NCBI GenBank assembly: GCA_964651395.1 | Contig: CAZYXZ010000010.1 | Coordinates: 1-57,044 of the forward strand | Direction of reading: 5' to 3' | From: CAZYXZ01 sp964651395 | Lineage (GTDB): Bacteria > Actinomycetota > Actinomycetes > BP-191 | Length of the DNA: 57,044 bases | In this document: positions 30,804-38,832 of the stretch, piece by piece | Layout: each line of letters opens with the position of its first letter | Numbering within the stretch: position 1 is the first letter of the stretch | The notes under the pieces: generated by a model | The model's database searches: none | What the model was told of the DNA's origin: nothing | The model's input: the letters and a program-made list of their open reading frames with translations, nothing else | Position numbers and translations under genes: made by a program

Positions 30804-31618
30804 GACGCCTGGTGGTGGGCGTCCTCCTGGCGCTCAGCCTGGTCGCCTGCGGCGACGACGGGCCGAGCACTCCGCTCGGGCAGACCGCGGCGAACCTCGG
30901 CAAGATCCGCTCCGCCGACCTCGAGTTCTCGCTCACCGCAATCGGCAAGGGCACGGCGCCGACCAAGGAGGTCGGCTTCCGTCTGGGCGGGCCGTTCCAG
31001 CTCGCGGAGCCGGGGAAGCTGCCGGTGGCCCGCCTGACCTACACGCAGCTGGCCGGTGCCAACCAGGGCGAGACAACCCTGCTGTCCACCGGCGACGCGG
31101 CCTACGCCGAGGTGAAGGGTACGGCCTACCGGCTGCCCGACGAGCGCGTGGCCGCGCTCCGCCGAGCCGAAGGATCCGCTGCCCCGTCCGGCCTCGGTCA
31201 GCTGCGCCTCGACACGTGGATGCTCGACCCGAAGACCGAGACCGCCGGTGACGTCGACACGATCACGGCCCGGGTGGACGTCGCGCAGGCACTGGCCGAC
31301 CTCGACGCGCTCGTGCGGCGAGTGGGGGCAGGCGGCCTCGGCGGGCTTGAGATGGACGAGCAGGGACGGCAGGAGATCGCCCGCGCGGTCACCGACGCGA
31401 CGGCCGTCGTGACGACCGGGCATGACGACCGGCTGCTTCGCCGGCTTCTGCTGACCATTCGGCTCGGCGGGTCGGACACCGCGCGGCTGCCCGCGGCGCT
31501 GCGCGCGCTCGTGCCCGTCGAGATCGTGCTCGACCTCGGGCTCGGGCGAGTGAATCAGCCCGTGACCGTGACCGCACCCGCCGACGCGAGGCCGTACTCC
31601 GACCTGCCGAAGGGCTAG
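30800..31618 (+). CDS. Lipoprotein, LppX/LprG-like candidate
   Basis: A 272-aa protein. The lipoprotein signal MRRLVVGVLLALSLVACGDD places the lipid-bearing Cys at 17. The mature region begins TAANLGKIRSADLEFSLTAIGKG and reads as a curved beta-sheet pattern (KLPVARLTYTQLAG, TTLLSTGDAAYAEVKGTAYRLPDE), consistent with the LolA-like fold of the LppX/LprAFG family; this is a tentative call. GTG 30800 overlaps the upstream stop as GTGA, tying it to the peptide cassette. It shares a CTAG stop overlap with the VOC gene. It may bind the hydrophobic product. Confidence 0.75.
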   Translation: MRRLVVGVLLALSLVACGDDGPSTPLGQTAANLGKIRSADLEFSLTAIGKGTAPTKEVGFRLGGPFQLAEPGKLPVARLTYTQLAGANQGETTLLSTGDAAYAEVKGTAYRLPDERVAALRRAEGSAAPSGLGQLRLDTWMLDPKTETAGDVDTITARVDVAQALADLDALVRRVGAGGLGGLEMDEQGRQEIARAVTDATAVVTTGHDDRLLRRLLLTIRLGGSDTARLPAALRALVPVEIVLDLGLGRVNQPVTVTAPADARPYSDLPKG

Positions 31619-32154
31619 ACGGCGTTCGCCGGGCCGCCCGGCTGCACGGCGTGCGGGTCGCGCTCCTTCGTGATCCGGGCGGCGGTGGTCGTGGGGTTGG
31701 GATCGCCCCAGTACTCGACGCGACCGACGTCCTGCACCCACACCGACGCCTCGAGCGCCGCGCCGTTGACCGGGTCGTCGAAGTAGATCGAGTAGATGAT
31801 CGTGTGGTCGACGACCTCGGAGCAGTGGATGCCGGCCTCGACCAACCGCGCCCGCAGGGCCAGCAGCTCCTCGAGGCTCTCCACGTTGAACGACATGTGG
31901 TCGAACTGCCGACCGGGCGCCGGGATGCCGGCCGGCTTGGTCTCGCCGGTGTCGACACCCGGCCACTCGAAGAAGGCGATCGTGTTGCCGTCGCCCATCT
32001 GGAAGAAGTAGTGGCGGTACGGGTACGGCTCGTTCGGGTCGCCGTTGCCCAGAGTCGCCACGAGCCGCATGCCGAGCACCTCGTGGTAGAAGCGGACGGT
32101 CGCCTCCATGTCCGGAGTGACCATCGCCAGGTGGTTGATCCCGGCCCAGCTCAT
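31615..32154 (-). CDS. VOC (glyoxalase/dioxygenase-like) family protein
   Basis: A 179-aa protein with two beta-alpha-beta-beta-beta halves: INHLAMVTPDMEATVRFYHEVLGMRLV at the start (first His ligand) and FDHMSFNVESLEELLALRARLVEAG (second His), ending with YFDDPVNGAALEASVW (Glu ligand). This is a full vicinal-oxygen-chelate fold; the substrate is unknown. ATG 32154 follows GAGGAGG at 6 nt. An upstream extension of the frame is not supported. It lies downstream of the D-aminoacylase-like gene, separated by a hairpin. Confidence 0.87.
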   Translation of the reverse strand: MSWAGINHLAMVTPDMEATVRFYHEVLGMRLVATLGNGDPNEPYPYRHYFFQMGDGNTIAFFEWPGVDTGETKPAGIPAPGRQFDHMSFNVESLEELLALRARLVEAGIHCSEVVDHTIIYSIYFDDPVNGAALEASVWVQDVGRVEYWGDPNPTTTAARITKERDPHAVQPGGPANAV

Positions 32155-32203
32155 CGCGACCTCCTCGGTCCCATCGCCTGCTGACGACGGTACGCCACCA
32201 ACC

Positions 32204-32242
32204 GTGGAGGATTCTGGCCGATATAGGGCCAGCAGCCTCCAC
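32204..32242 (-). terminator. Stem-loop between the amidohydrolase and VOC genes
   Basis: GTGGAGG pairs with CCTCCAC and, inside, CTGGCC pairs with GGCCAG around GATATAG, giving a two-part stem. It lies 18 bp past the stop of the minus-strand deacylase gene. It may end that operon. Confidence 0.5.
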
Positions 32243-32260
32243 TGTGGCGGAATCCGGGGG

Positions 32261-33979
32261 CTAGGGGGTGACGGTGTCGGTGGCCGTGCCGGAGCGCAGC
32301 ACGGTGCCGGGGGTGTCGCCGGTGAACTCACCGGCCCGCTGGATGACCGTGCCGTTGACGACGGTGTGCTCGATGCCCGTGGCGGAGGCGACCAGGCGCG
32401 CGCCTCCGCCGGGCAGGTCGTGGACGGTGCGCTCGGGCCCGTGGCCGACGGTGTCCGGGTCGAAGAGGACCAGGTCGGCGTAGGCGCCCTCGGCGATGCG
32501 CCCTCGATCGCGCAGGCCGTAGAGCCGGGCAGGGACGTCGGTGAGGAGGTGCACCGCCTCCTCGAGCCCGATCACCTGGCGTTCCCGTACGCCGTCCGCG
32601 AGGACCGAGGTGCTGTAGATCGCGCCGCACATCATGTCCAGGTGCGCGCCGGCGTCGGAGCCGCCGATGATCGCCCGGGGGTCGCGCCACACCTCGGCCC
32701 GTGCGACCCAGTCCTCCTGCGTCTCGACCATGCCGGCCGGACGCAGCCCCGTCTTCAGCCCGTCGGCGATGACGACGTCGAGCAGGGCGTCGAAGGGGTC
32801 CTGGCCCCGCTCGTCGGCGACGTCGCCCACGGTCCGGCCCGCCAGCCCGTCGTTCACCGGGTCGAACGTCTCGGCGAACTCCAGGCGCTTCCAGTTCGAC
32901 AGCGCGCGCAGTACGCCGGCCTCCGGGCTCGCCGCCTGCTCCGCCATCACGCGCCGCCGTTGCGGGTCGCGCAGCACCGCGATGCGCTCGTCGACCGGCA
33001 GGGCGAACACCTCACGCCAGCCGGGCAGTCCGTCGAGCACGAATCCGGAGTGGAAGTTCATGCGGATGCGCATCGTGTGCGGCAGGGTGAGCGCGACCAC
33101 GCGCCCGCCCAGCTCGGCTGCGCGTGTGGAGACCGCGAGCTGCTGCTGCACGAAATCACGGTTCGCCGCACCGACGCCGAGCACGTTCCAGTTGACCGGC
33201 CGTTGCGCCGCTCGCGACAGCCCGGCCATCAGCGCGGTCTCGTCCTCGCCGAAGCCGGTGAGCGCGCCGGGCAGGACCAGCTCGAGCGTCGTGCCCGGAT
33301 GATCGGCAACTCGCGCGGCGAGGGCGTACAGCTCGGCGTCCGTCGCCCACCGGGACGGGATGGGCTGCCCGGCGCCGTCGTTGTGCGTCGGGGCGCGCGA
33401 GGTGGAGAAGCCGAGCGCGCCGGCAGCCAGTGCGTCGTCGAGCAGGGCGCCCATCGCGTCGACGTGCTCGTCGGTGGCCTCGCTGCCGACTGCCGCGTCA
33501 CCCATGACGACCCGTCGCAGCGCCGAGTGCCCCACGAGGAACCCGGCGTTGACCGCGATCGCGCCGTCGAGCCGGCCGAGCCAGTCGGCGTAGGAGGTCC
33601 AGTCCCACGACAGGCCCTGCTCCAGTGCGGCCAGCGGCATGCCCTCGACGCGCGCCATGAGCCGCATGAGGTAGTCCGCGTGGTCGGGTCCGGCCGGCGC
33701 CAGCGAGAACCCGCAGTTGCCGCCGAGCACCGTCGTCACCCCGTGCAGCGGCGACGGGCTCGCGGTCGGATCCCACGACAGCTGGGCGTCGTAGTGGGTG
33801 TGCAGGTCGACGAAGCCCGGCGCGACGACGAGGCCGTCCGCGTCGATCGTGTTCGCCGCCGGGCTGTCCACCTCCCCCACGCCGACGACGCGTCCGTCGA
33901 GTACGCCGATGTCCGCCCGTACGCCGGGCGCACCGGTCCCGTCGACGACCGTGCCACCGCGGATCAGCAGGTCAAGCAT
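32261..33979 (-). CDS. N-acyl-D-amino-acid deacylase-like amidohydrolase
   Basis: A 572-aa metal-dependent hydrolase of the D-aminoacylase branch. VVAPGFVDLHTHYDAQLSWDP supplies the HxH metal site and Asp, GNCGF carries a conserved Cys ligand, and the late IIGGSDAGAHLDMM holds the catalytic Asp. The C-terminal GRIAEGAYADLVLFDPDTV closes the small beta-sandwich. Such enzymes cleave N-acyl-D-amino acids or related amides. ATG 33979 overlaps the upstream amidohydrolase stop by 8 nt, so the two are translated together. Substrate not predictable. Confidence 0.9.
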   Translation of the reverse strand: MLDLLIRGGTVVDGTGAPGVRADIGVLDGRVVGVGEVDSPAANTIDADGLVVAPGFVDLHTHYDAQLSWDPTASPSPLHGVTTVLGGNCGFSLAPAGPDHADYLMRLMARVEGMPLAALEQGLSWDWTSYADWLGRLDGAIAVNAGFLVGHSALRRVVMGDAAVGSEATDEHVDAMGALLDDALAAGALGFSTSRAPTHNDGAGQPIPSRWATDAELYALAARVADHPGTTLELVLPGALTGFGEDETALMAGLSRAAQRPVNWNVLGVGAANRDFVQQQLAVSTRAAELGGRVVALTLPHTMRIRMNFHSGFVLDGLPGWREVFALPVDERIAVLRDPQRRRVMAEQAASPEAGVLRALSNWKRLEFAETFDPVNDGLAGRTVGDVADERGQDPFDALLDVVIADGLKTGLRPAGMVETQEDWVARAEVWRDPRAIIGGSDAGAHLDMMCGAIYSTSVLADGVRERQVIGLEEAVHLLTDVPARLYGLRDRGRIAEGAYADLVLFDPDTVGHGPERTVHDLPGGGARLVASATGIEHTVVNGTVIQRAGEFTGDTPGTVLRSGTATDTVTP

Positions 33980-35192
33980 CAGCCATCCAATCGGCCGGAG
34001 GGAGTGGGTGGCGGAAGAGCTCGGCGGCGTTGCCGTGGGTCATGAGCGCAGCCTCGTCGGCGGGAATGTCGCGGAACCGACGCGCGAGCAGCTCCTGCGT
34101 GTCCGGCCAGGAGGAGTCGGCGTGCGGGTAGTCGACCTCGACCATGATGTGGTCGACCCCGATCCGGTACCGCGCGGCCAGCGTCGACGGGTCGTCGATC
34201 GTGCAGAACCAGAAGTTGCGGCGCAGCGCGTCGCTCGGCGAGAAGTCGCCGTCCCAGCGGCCGTCGCCGCCCGTCCCCGAGTGGGTCAGCACATAGTCGA
34301 GCCGGTCGAGCAGCATGGGCACCCAGCCGATGCCACCTTCGGACAACGCGATCCGCAGGTCCGGGAACCGCAGCGGGATGCGCGCCCACACCCAGTCCGC
34401 TGCCGCCGCCATCGCGTTGACCGGGAACATCGTCGCGAACTGCTCCAGCGGAGCACCCGGCGAGCTGACCGCAGTCCACGCCGACGACCCGGTGTGCAGG
34501 CAGACCACGGTCTCCGTCTCCTCGCACACGGCGAGGAACGGGTCCCAGTGGTCGCTGTGCAGCGACGGCAGCTTCAGGTGCGCCGGGTTCTCCGGGAAGC
34601 TGACCGCCTTGAAGCCGCGCTCGGCGTTCCGGCGTACCTCGTCGGCGGCCAGCACCGGATCGGACAGCCAGGGGATCTGCAACGGGATGATCCGGTCGGG
34701 GTACGGCGACGCCCACTCCTCGTGGTGCCAGTCGTTCCACGCGCGCACGCAGGCCAGCCCGAGGTCCTGGTCCTGGGCTCTCGAGAAGTTGGTGCCGGCG
34801 AACCCGGCGATCAGCGAAGGGAAGCACAGGGACGCCCACACGCCGTTCACGTCCATGTCGGCGATCCGCGCCTCGATGTCCCAGCAGCCGCGACGCATCT
34901 GGTCGAAGCGGGCGGGGTCCATCGCCCAGTCCTCCTTGGGGCGACCGACCACGGCGTTGAGCCCGATGTTGGGGTAGCGGTTGCCCTCGAAGAGCCAGGC
35001 CTCCTGACCGTCGTCGTCCTCGACGATCCGCGGGGCGTCGGCGACGTGTTGCCAGGGCATCCGCCCGTCGAAGAGGTCGCGCGGCTCGATCAGGTGGTCG
35101 TCGACGGAGATGACCGGGTAGTGGCGGACGCGGCGCTCGGGGTCGGGCAGCAACGCGGACCCGCCGTTGCCCGTTGCTGACACACGCGTCAT
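33972..35192 (-). CDS. Amidohydrolase_2 family metal-dependent hydrolase (406 aa)
   Basis: A 406-aa TIM-barrel enzyme of the ACMSD-related group. YPVISVDDHLIEPRDLF supplies the DxH start; VVCLHTGSS gives the mid His; IALSEGGIGWVPMLLDRLDY and VEVDYPHADSSWP give the late acid/His pair. This class includes decarboxylases and hydrolases acting on aromatic or acyl substrates. ATG 35192 is chosen because its flanks leave the divergent SDR gene 46 bp for control signals. It is coupled to the deacylase through an 8-nt overlap. A second member of the family is at 35938. Confidence 0.88.
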   Translation of the reverse strand: MTRVSATGNGGSALLPDPERRVRHYPVISVDDHLIEPRDLFDGRMPWQHVADAPRIVEDDDGQEAWLFEGNRYPNIGLNAVVGRPKEDWAMDPARFDQMRRGCWDIEARIADMDVNGVWASLCFPSLIAGFAGTNFSRAQDQDLGLACVRAWNDWHHEEWASPYPDRIIPLQIPWLSDPVLAADEVRRNAERGFKAVSFPENPAHLKLPSLHSDHWDPFLAVCEETETVVCLHTGSSAWTAVSSPGAPLEQFATMFPVNAMAAAADWVWARIPLRFPDLRIALSEGGIGWVPMLLDRLDYVLTHSGTGGDGRWDGDFSPSDALRRNFWFCTIDDPSTLAARYRIGVDHIMVEVDYPHADSSWPDTQELLARRFRDIPADEAALMTHGNAAELFRHPLPPADWMADA

Positions 35193-35238
35193 GCTCCGAC
35201 CCTGCCAGCGCAGGTACGGCGACCACAAGGGGCGGCCG

Positions 35239-35949
35239 GTGCAGAGAGTCCTCGTCGTCGGTGCGTCGCGGGGCATCGGCCGGGCGATCGGCCTGCGCTT
35301 CGCCGCGGGCGGCGCTCGGGTCGCGTTCGTCGCACGCTCGCTCGACGACGTGCGGGCCGTGGCCGACCAGGCGGGTGATGGGGCCGTCGGCGTGGCCGGC
35401 GACGTCGGCGACCCCGCCTCGTGCAGCGCGCTCGTGGACGAGTCGGTCGAGGCGCTCGGCGGACTCGACGTGCTGGTCTACTCCGCCGCGCTGCTCCCGC
35501 TCGCGCCTCTCGCGTCGACACCCACGCCGGTGTGGGACGCGGTGATGGCGACGAACGTCCGCGGTGCCGCCCTGACCACCGCCGCAGCGCTGCCGGCGCT
35601 CCGCGCGACTGGTGGGCGGGCGGCGTACCTGTCCTCGGACGCGGTTGGCGCGCCGCGGACCGGGCTGGCGGCGTACGCCGTGAGCAAGGCGGCGCTCGAC
35701 CAGCTCGTGGAGTGCTGGCGGTTGGAGGAGCCCGACGTGTCCTTCACGCGGGTCACCTGCGGTCCCACCCTGACGACGATCGCGACCGGCTGGGACATGG
35801 ATCTCGCGGCGCGCTACTTCGGCGAGTGGATGGCCGCGGACCCGGCCTTCGGCACGGCTGTGCTGACTGCGGAAGACGTGGCCGACCGGGTGGTCACGGC
35901 ACTCATGGCGCCGGACGCACCGGCCGTCCTCGACGTGCTACCGGCCTAG
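35239..35949 (+). CDS. Short-chain dehydrogenase/reductase
   Basis: A 236-aa classical SDR. GASRGIG (8-14) binds NAD(P); the usual NNAG is replaced by YSAA near 81; the catalytic Tyr is in YAVSK (Y146, K150), with Ser132 or Ser133 upstream. GTG 35239 is preferred because AAGGGG precedes it by about 8 nt; earlier in-frame codons run through the amidohydrolase 5' region. It is divergent from the amidohydrolase at 35192, and its 3' end overlaps the end of the next minus-strand gene by 12 bp. Substrate unknown. Confidence 0.9.
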   Translation: MQRVLVVGASRGIGRAIGLRFAAGGARVAFVARSLDDVRAVADQAGDGAVGVAGDVGDPASCSALVDESVEALGGLDVLVYSAALLPLAPLASTPTPVWDAVMATNVRGAALTTAAALPALRATGGRAAYLSSDAVGAPRTGLAAYAVSKAALDQLVECWRLEEPDVSFTRVTCGPTLTTIATGWDMDLAARYFGEWMAADPAFGTAVLTAEDVADRVVTALMAPDAPAVLDVLPA

Positions 35950-37086
35950 CAACCACCGAGCGTTGCCCTCCATCAGCAGGTCGCGGGACTCCCCCTCCAG
36001 GTGCGGGAGGAATCGCGTGTAGTCGTCGAGCGGGTGGGCGATGCCCTCGGCGTGCGGCCAGTCGCTGCCGTACATGAAGACGTCGCCCGCCGCGCGGATC
36101 AGCCGCTCGGGCTGCTCGTAGGCGAGCGCGGCCACTCGCACCTGACGGCGGATGTAGTCGCTCGGCTGCATCGACAGCTCTGCGACGCCGCGTCCGTGCC
36201 GCGCGACGTAGAACGCGAGCGCGCCGTCGAGTGCCATGAGGAACGATGGCACCCAGCCGGCCGTCAGCTCGACGACGCCGAGGCGCAGCGCCGGGTGCCG
36301 CTCCAGAGCGCCGTGCAGGACCATGTGCGACAACGCGGCCGCGGGCGCGACATAGAGCAGAACCGACGACAGCAGCGAGTCGACCGGCTCGGGATCGTCG
36401 GAATACCAGGCTGGGTCCAGCGGCTGGCGGAAGCCGCCGACGTGGAACACCGGCGCGATGCCGTGGTCGGTGAACATCGCCCACACCTCGTCGAGCTTCG
36501 CCGAGCCGAGCGGCACGCCGTCGACCGGCGCCGGTGCGACCATCGCGAGGCTGATGCCGTCGTGCGCGAGCCGGGCCAGCTCGTCCCGCAACCAGCCCCG
36601 GTCGCGCAGCGTCACGTGCGCGACTCCGTGGAGCCGGCCCTTGCCCTCGTCGACGACCTCCGCCGCGAAGCGGTTGTAGGCGCGCAGGTTGGCGGTCAGC
36701 GCCGGCAGGTCGGTGCCGAGCATCTCCTCGAACAGCAGCCCGTAGTTCGGGAAGAGCGCCGTCGACTCGATGCCCCACTCGTCGAGCTGCGCGACGCGCG
36801 CGGCCGGATCGGAGTGCGACAACGGAAGCAGCTCGTCGTACGACATCTCCGCGGGCAGTCCCTGCTCCTGTCGCAGGTGGTCCGCGCCGATGTCGTACGG
36901 GCGGCCGGGCGCCTGCACGTCGGCCCGGTAGAGCCGCTCGCCGCGCCAGGTCAGCCAGGCGTAGCCGAGCTCGTCGTCGGTGATCGCGAGCGCGTCGTCG
37001 CGGAACGCCGGATCGATGTGGTCGGCCCAGCACGTTCGCGGCTCGATGAGGTGCGAGTCGACGTCTATGACACCAGCGTCAGGCAT
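35938..37086 (-). CDS. Amidohydrolase_2 family metal-dependent hydrolase (382 aa)
   Basis: A 382-aa paralogue of the family at 33972. IDVDSHLIEPRTCWADHI is the DxH start, FHVGGF provides the barrel His, ALSHMVLHGALERHPALRLGVVELTAGWVP holds the acidic residue, and FMYGSDWPHAEG the terminal Asp and His. Tandem genes of this class near an SDR and an acyl-CoA synthetase are frequent in actinobacterial catabolic loci. GTG or ATG alternatives do not change the conserved part. The exact substrate is unknown. Confidence 0.86.
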   Translation of the reverse strand: MPDAGVIDVDSHLIEPRTCWADHIDPAFRDDALAITDDELGYAWLTWRGERLYRADVQAPGRPYDIGADHLRQEQGLPAEMSYDELLPLSHSDPAARVAQLDEWGIESTALFPNYGLLFEEMLGTDLPALTANLRAYNRFAAEVVDEGKGRLHGVAHVTLRDRGWLRDELARLAHDGISLAMVAPAPVDGVPLGSAKLDEVWAMFTDHGIAPVFHVGGFRQPLDPAWYSDDPEPVDSLLSSVLLYVAPAAALSHMVLHGALERHPALRLGVVELTAGWVPSFLMALDGALAFYVARHGRGVAELSMQPSDYIRRQVRVAALAYEQPERLIRAAGDVFMYGSDWPHAEGIAHPLDDYTRFLPHLEGESRDLLMEGNARWLLGR

Positions 37087-37139
37087 GGCCGGAATCTACG
37101 CCGGGGCGCATGCTGCGCGAAGGAATAAGGAGGCAGCCC

Positions 37140-37751
37140 ATGGTCATTCGGCACGTGGCGACGGGTCTGTCCGGGCTGGCTGTCTCCTGCGCGGTGCTCG
37201 GCACCATCCCTGCCCACGCGGGAGGCGCGTGGCTGCACTTCGACCGCACCAGCTACGCCCCCGGCGACACAGCCACCGCGGTGAGCTGCATCGGGTACGA
37301 GCACAACGCCGACCTGGGCGGCCCGCAGGACGGGCCGTACTACGCGTACCTCGCGCGCGGTGACCAGCAGTCGAGCTTCGCCGACGGCCTGCCGGTCACC
37401 GCGGGAGCGTCGAGGCTGGGCGAGGTGGCCTTCCGCACGGGTCCGGTGCGCGAGCCGGGCAGCGACGTCCTCTGCGGACCGCACCACGCGACCACAACCT
37501 TCCGCGTGCCGGATCTGGCGCCGGGCGATCATCAGCTGCTCGTCTGCAACGACCCGTGTCGCAAGCCGATGGCCGACCTCCTCGGCGGGACGCTGACGGT
37601 CTCGACCCCGCTGCGGCTGTCGGCCGGCGGAGCGGACGAGAGTCCACGTGAGCCGCTCGTTGTCGCGGCCACCGCGGCCCTCGCGGTCCTGACCCTCGCC
37701 CTGGCGGTCACGAAGCTCCGCCGGGACAAGGCAGGTGCGGTCAGCTACTGA
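37140..37751 (+). CDS. Secreted/anchored protein of unknown function
   Basis: A 203-aa protein with signal peptide (cleavage near AHAGG, residue 27) and a C-terminal hydrophobic segment (LVVAATAALAVLTLALAVTKL) followed by basic residues, so it is probably anchored to the membrane with the body outside. The body has four or more cysteines (AVSCIG, DVLCGPHH, LLVCNDPC) and an FDRTSYAPGDTAT start typical of Ig-like surface domains. AAGGAGG precedes ATG 37140. Convergent with the next gene, overlapping by 11 bp. Confidence 0.75.
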   Translation: MVIRHVATGLSGLAVSCAVLGTIPAHAGGAWLHFDRTSYAPGDTATAVSCIGYEHNADLGGPQDGPYYAYLARGDQQSSFADGLPVTAGASRLGEVAFRTGPVREPGSDVLCGPHHATTTFRVPDLAPGDHQLLVCNDPCRKPMADLLGGTLTVSTPLRLSAGGADESPREPLVVAATAALAVLTLALAVTKLRRDKAGAVSY

Positions 37752-38832
37752 CCGTCAGGGATCGCAGCCAGGTCAGCACGACGTCCTCGTGCAGGCTCGT
37801 GCGGATGCGAAGCAGCTCGTGACCGGGTGTCATCGCCTCGATGACCAGGCCACCGGGAGTGGCGCGGACGACACCGGGACCGACCGGACCGAGGGCGACC
37901 GGCTCACCCACCCCGATGGCCGGCGGCTCGGCCTGCGCGCGGACCTGGTCGACGACGAGCAGGTCCTGCGCGCCTCCGTACACGGCCCGGCGGGTGAACG
38001 TCTGGCCGGTCCGCGCGTCCCCGAGCAGGACCGTGGCCGCGCTGACGAGGGACAGACCGGTCGGCGGACGCAGCCGCAACCCCACACCGGGCTCGACCGG
38101 AGCGGCGACCAGCCGGACCACCGCCGCGACCGCCGGCGGCTCACCGGGCGGCGGCGGCGTGAAACTCTGCTCCCCGAGGTCGGCGGCTTCTGCCACCTCG
38201 ACTGCGGTGCGGGTGCGGACGACGTGGTCGTCGAGCGACCACGTGTCGGCCAGCAGCAGACCCGCGTCGTCGACACAGCTGCGGACCCGCGCAGTGTCCG
38301 TCGCGGCAGCGGGGTTGGCGACGTCGAGCGGCTCCCTGGACAGCCACCAGGTGCAGCTCCTCCCGGCGACCTCGCCGGTGCCGTCGCGGCGTACCTGCTG
38401 CCGCCGCTCGGCGAAGGCCAGCGTCGTCGCGAGCCGCAGGTCGGCGCCCGACTCGCCCGGCGCGACCGCCTGCACGAGGCGGGCCCTGCCCTGGTCGTCG
38501 AGGAGGAAGGTGCCCCTCTCCAGGGTCAGAGAGCCACCGCGCCGCGCGCCACCCGGTGGCGGGCCGGCGTAGTGGGCCAGGCGGGAGCGGTGCGGACGGA
38601 CGACCTCGACCACGTCGGTGGTCACCGCGACCGGCGACGCGGCGGGGTCCTCGACGCGGTAGACGATCCGGTACGCCGCCGGCGACCGGGTCGGCAGCGC
38701 GCCTCCGGCGACGGCGGCGGGCCCGCTCGCGTCACGCAGCGACAGGTAGGTCAGCCCGCCGGCCACCAGCCCGCCGACCAGGACGGCGACCAGCACGGTC
38801 CGGCGGCTCAGCGGTGCGCGGGGCCTATCCAT
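37741..38832 (-). CDS. Membrane-anchored protein of unknown function (LolA/RseB-like candidate)
   Basis: A 363-aa protein with an N-terminal membrane anchor (TVLVAVLVGGLVAGGLTYLSL) and a large extracellular part. The region from AAYRIVYRVEDPAASPVAVTTDVVEVV to YTGPP-like loops reads as the curved sheet of LolA/RseB-type folds, but the call is tentative. Two Cys (SCTWW and SCVDD) may pair. ATG 38832 lies within the 3' end of the upstream secreted protein gene (25-nt overlap), so the gene is probably translationally coupled to it. Confidence 0.7.
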   Translation of the reverse strand: MDRPRAPLSRRTVLVAVLVGGLVAGGLTYLSLRDASGPAAVAGGALPTRSPAAYRIVYRVEDPAASPVAVTTDVVEVVRPHRSRLAHYAGPPPGGARRGGSLTLERGTFLLDDQGRARLVQAVAPGESGADLRLATTLAFAERRQQVRRDGTGEVAGRSCTWWLSREPLDVANPAAATDTARVRSCVDDAGLLLADTWSLDDHVVRTRTAVEVAEAADLGEQSFTPPPPGEPPAVAAVVRLVAAPVEPGVGLRLRPPTGLSLVSAATVLLGDARTGQTFTRRAVYGGAQDLLVVDQVRAQAEPPAIGVGEPVALGPVGPGVVRATPGGLVIEAMTPGHELLRIRTSLHEDVVLTWLRSLTVSS

